Assembly (NCBI GenBank): GCA_005801025.1
Contig: SYDZ01000295.1
Location: forward strand, 1-7,164
From: Actinomycetota bacterium
GTDB lineage: Bacteria > Actinomycetota > Acidimicrobiia > Acidimicrobiales > Ilumatobacteraceae
DNA length: 7,164 nt
Direction of reading: 5' to 3'
Part shown: piece by piece, positions 5,471 to 7,164 of the stretch
How the letters are laid out: every line of letters starts with the position of its first letter
Position numbering within the stretch: position 1 is the first letter of the stretch
Made by a program: the position numbers and the translations under genes
Notes under the pieces: model-generated
What the model was told of the DNA's origin: nothing
The model's input: only the letters and a program-made list of their open reading frames with translations
Databases searched by the model: none

Positions 5471-6730
5471 ATGAGTACCGTTGAAACTATGAAAGACCGA
5501 GGCGCTGAGCCGATGAAAATTCTGCCTCGTGGGCATGCAGCCCTCAAGGCTTCACTCGCCGTATCGGCTCTGACATTTTTAGCTAGTTGCGCGCGAGATG
5601 CACCTCAAGACACTTGGCAGCCTGCAGGACCCAACGCTGAGCAAATTGATAACTTGCAACGACCAGTGTTCTATGTCGCAGGCGTTGTCGGCGTCATTGT
5701 CCTTGTGGCGATCGGTTGGGCGATCTGGCGATACCGTGATCGTGGCCAAGCAATCCCGGAACAAACTCATGGAAAGCCAGTTGTTGAGGTTGTTTTGACG
5801 GTGATTCCGGCGCTCATCCTCCTAGGTGTCGCAATCCCCACGGCGGGATCAATTTTCAAGTTGGCTAAAACCAGCGACACTGAAATGACCATTAACGTCA
5901 CGGGTCAACAGTGGTGGTGGGAATATGACTACCCGGCCGTTGGTCCGAATGCCGAACAGTACGGCATTACCGCTCCGATCGTGACCTCAGGTCAACTCGT
6001 CATCCCCGAAAACACCAAAGTGCTACTACGGGTCACAAGTCGTGACGTCATCCATTCCTACTGGATTCCCAAGCTCAACGGTAAAAAAGACAGTGTTCCT
6101 GGGCGCGTACACTTACTGCGTCTCGAAGGCGCAAAGCCCGGCATTTATGCGGGTCAGTGCACCGAATTCTGTGGCTTGTCTCATTCGTATATGCGCATGG
6201 AAGCAGTGGTGCTATCGCGTGCCGATTACAACGCTTGGGTAGCGAACCAACTTGAGGCTTATACCTCGCCGGCAGCGGGCACTTTGGCCGCCGAAGGTGA
6301 AGGAGTGTTCATTCAACAATGCAGTCGTTGCCATCAAGTCAATGGTTTGTTAAACGCTGTTGGAGAACCAATTATTTCTGCTCCCGATCAGTACATGGTC
6401 TCTGGTGCGGCGCCGAACCTGACTAATTTGATGACCCGCAATACATTTGCTGGTGCATCATGGGATCTCTTGACTCCTGAGTGTCGTGAAGATGTCTGGA
6501 AATCTGACTCTGCCACTTTCGGTGCGAAGTACCTGAATGGTGTGACAACTGATTGTTTGAATCAGAAAGACCTTCGCGAATGGTTGCGTAACGCTCCGGG
6601 CAAGAAGCCGATGTATGCAAATCCTGAAAATTTGGCCGCGACTGGCGGTAAATATCGCGGCATGCCAGCCCTCGGCTTAACAGAAGATCAAATTAATTCA
6701 ATCGTGGCTTATTTACTTGAGCGGAAATAA
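5471..6730 (+). CDS. ctaC: Cytochrome c oxidase subunit II with fused cytochrome c (caa3 type)
   Basis: Subunit II (also called coxB) accepts electrons from cytochrome c and passes them through the CuA centre to subunit I. The 419-residue product has a lipoprotein signal with lipobox LASC (Cys40), two helices (about 66-87 and 104-126), the aromatic GQQWWWEYDYP (145-155), and a full CuA set: H195 in DVIHSYWIP, then C230, E232, C234, H238 and M241 in GQCTEFCGLSHSYM. A class I cytochrome c follows (about 274-419) with heme motif C284SRCH and likely axial Met398 in RGMPALG. Between APNLTN (314-319) and the WLRNAPGKKPM motif (371-381) lies an insert of about 30 residues containing C338 and C362. 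The start may be ATG 5471 or ATG 5513. The latter gives a 26-residue lipoprotein signal beginning MKILPRG and has GAGG ten bases upstream. It lies 36 bases after the cupredoxin-like gene and 14 before coxA. Confidence 0.95.
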   Translation: MSTVETMKDRGAEPMKILPRGHAALKASLAVSALTFLASCARDAPQDTWQPAGPNAEQIDNLQRPVFYVAGVVGVIVLVAIGWAIWRYRDRGQAIPEQTHGKPVVEVVLTVIPALILLGVAIPTAGSIFKLAKTSDTEMTINVTGQQWWWEYDYPAVGPNAEQYGITAPIVTSGQLVIPENTKVLLRVTSRDVIHSYWIPKLNGKKDSVPGRVHLLRLEGAKPGIYAGQCTEFCGLSHSYMRMEAVVLSRADYNAWVANQLEAYTSPAAGTLAAEGEGVFIQQCSRCHQVNGLLNAVGEPIISAPDQYMVSGAAPNLTNLMTRNTFAGASWDLLTPECREDVWKSDSATFGAKYLNGVTTDCLNQKDLREWLRNAPGKKPMYANPENLAATGGKYRGMPALGLTEDQINSIVAYLLERK

Positions 6731-6744
6731 CGGAGAACAATCAG

Positions 6745-7164
6745 ATGACCATCATCGAACGTCCCTCCACCGAGGTTGCTATTGCGGGTGCTGTGCCCGC
6801 GGGCGTGAAGCCAAGTGAAGCACTCGGTGTTTTTAAGCGCCCTGAGGCGTCATCAAGTTGGCGCGACTGGGTAGTGACTGTTGATCACAAGAAACTCGGC
6901 ATCATGTACGGTGTTGCGGCCTTCGTTTTCTTCGTGATTGGTGGAATTGAAGCACTTTTAATTCGTTTGCAACTTATTGCTCCCGACGGAAAAGTTCTCA
7001 ACGCCGATCAGTACAACCAAATGTTCACGATGCATGCCACGACGATGGTGTTCTTATTCGTGATGCCGATGGCGGCAGGTTTTGCTAATTATTTCGTACC
7101 GCTGCAAATCGGTGCCCGTGATGTGGCTTTCCCTCGTATCAATGCTTTTGGTTTCTGGTGTTTC
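6745..7164 (+). CDS. ctaD: Cytochrome c oxidase subunit I, N-terminal part (runs off window)
   Basis: This is the start of the catalytic heme-copper oxidase subunit (also called coxA), which reduces O2 to water and pumps protons. The first 140 residues are present and the frame is open at the window end. Visible motifs are WVVTVDHKKLGIMYG (42-56), the helix II motif FTMHATTMVF with the low-spin heme ligand His97, and FVPLQIGARDVAFPRINAFGFW (117-138), including the D-channel entrance residue Asp126. These are the residues changed to Leu and Ser in the subunit I-like protein at 2057-3676, so this copy appears to be the functional one. The remaining heme and CuB ligands lie outside the window. 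GGAGA at 6732-6736 is a good ribosome site eight bases before the ATG, and the gap to coxB is 14 bases, indicating one operon. Confidence 0.96.
   Translation, partial: MTIIERPSTEVAIAGAVPAGVKPSEALGVFKRPEASSSWRDWVVTVDHKKLGIMYGVAAFVFFVIGGIEALLIRLQLIAPDGKVLNADQYNQMFTMHATTMVFLFVMPMAAGFANYFVPLQIGARDVAFPRINAFGFWCF

Overview
The window looks like chromosomal DNA from an actinobacterium (Actinomycetota). The evidence is a clpS-DUF2017 gene pair, a ClpS of the actinobacterial type (FGYNLEKATQLM, HGLWATMEK) and an actinobacterial-type heme O synthase. Oxidase subunit II carries its own C-terminal cytochrome c. Streptomyces and Mycobacterium use a diheme QcrC and a subunit II without a fused cytochrome, so this points to a deeper lineage such as Acidimicrobiia. 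That placement is an inference from protein features, not from a phylogeny.

Layout. On the minus strand, reading leftward from about 930, are clpS (N-degron adaptor of the Clp protease), a DUF2017 gene whose start lies one base beyond the clpS stop, and the 5' half of a tRNA-Glu gene cut by the window edge. Divergently, on the plus strand, is ctaB (heme O synthase), with only about 20 bp between the annotated clpS and ctaB starts. A 154-bp gap with a perfect 19-bp palindrome follows. Then come five closely packed plus-strand genes: a subunit I-like protein (2057-3676), a subunit III-like protein (3676-4275), a seven-helix membrane protein with an exported cupredoxin-like domain (4289-5434), coxB/ctaC with CuA centre and fused cytochrome c (5471-6730), and the first 140 codons of a normal-looking coxA/ctaD (from 6745, running off the window).

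The most striking content is the block 2057-5434. The subunit I-like protein keeps the length, fold landmarks and terminal signatures of cytochrome oxidase subunit I (DHKRVG near the N-terminus, PLQLGAR.IAFPR, the PWDGSTLEWATTSPPP tail). By eye it has lost every histidine that would bind heme or CuB, the D-channel aspartate and the heme-propionate arginine pair. The subunit III-like neighbour has also lost the conserved His, Glu and Asp of its family. The third protein combines a subunit-IV-like N-terminus with a cupredoxin-like domain that has an incomplete copper site. All three frames are intact and they lie immediately upstream of the genes for a genuine caa3-type oxidase, which points to selection for a non-catalytic role.

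Working model (inference): CtaB supplies heme O, the precursor of heme A. CoxB and CoxA form the catalytic caa3 oxidase taking electrons from cytochrome c. The three degenerate proteins form an oxidase-like membrane module that may assemble with, regulate or supply metal to the real enzyme. No mobile element, CRISPR array or convincing rho-independent terminator was seen.
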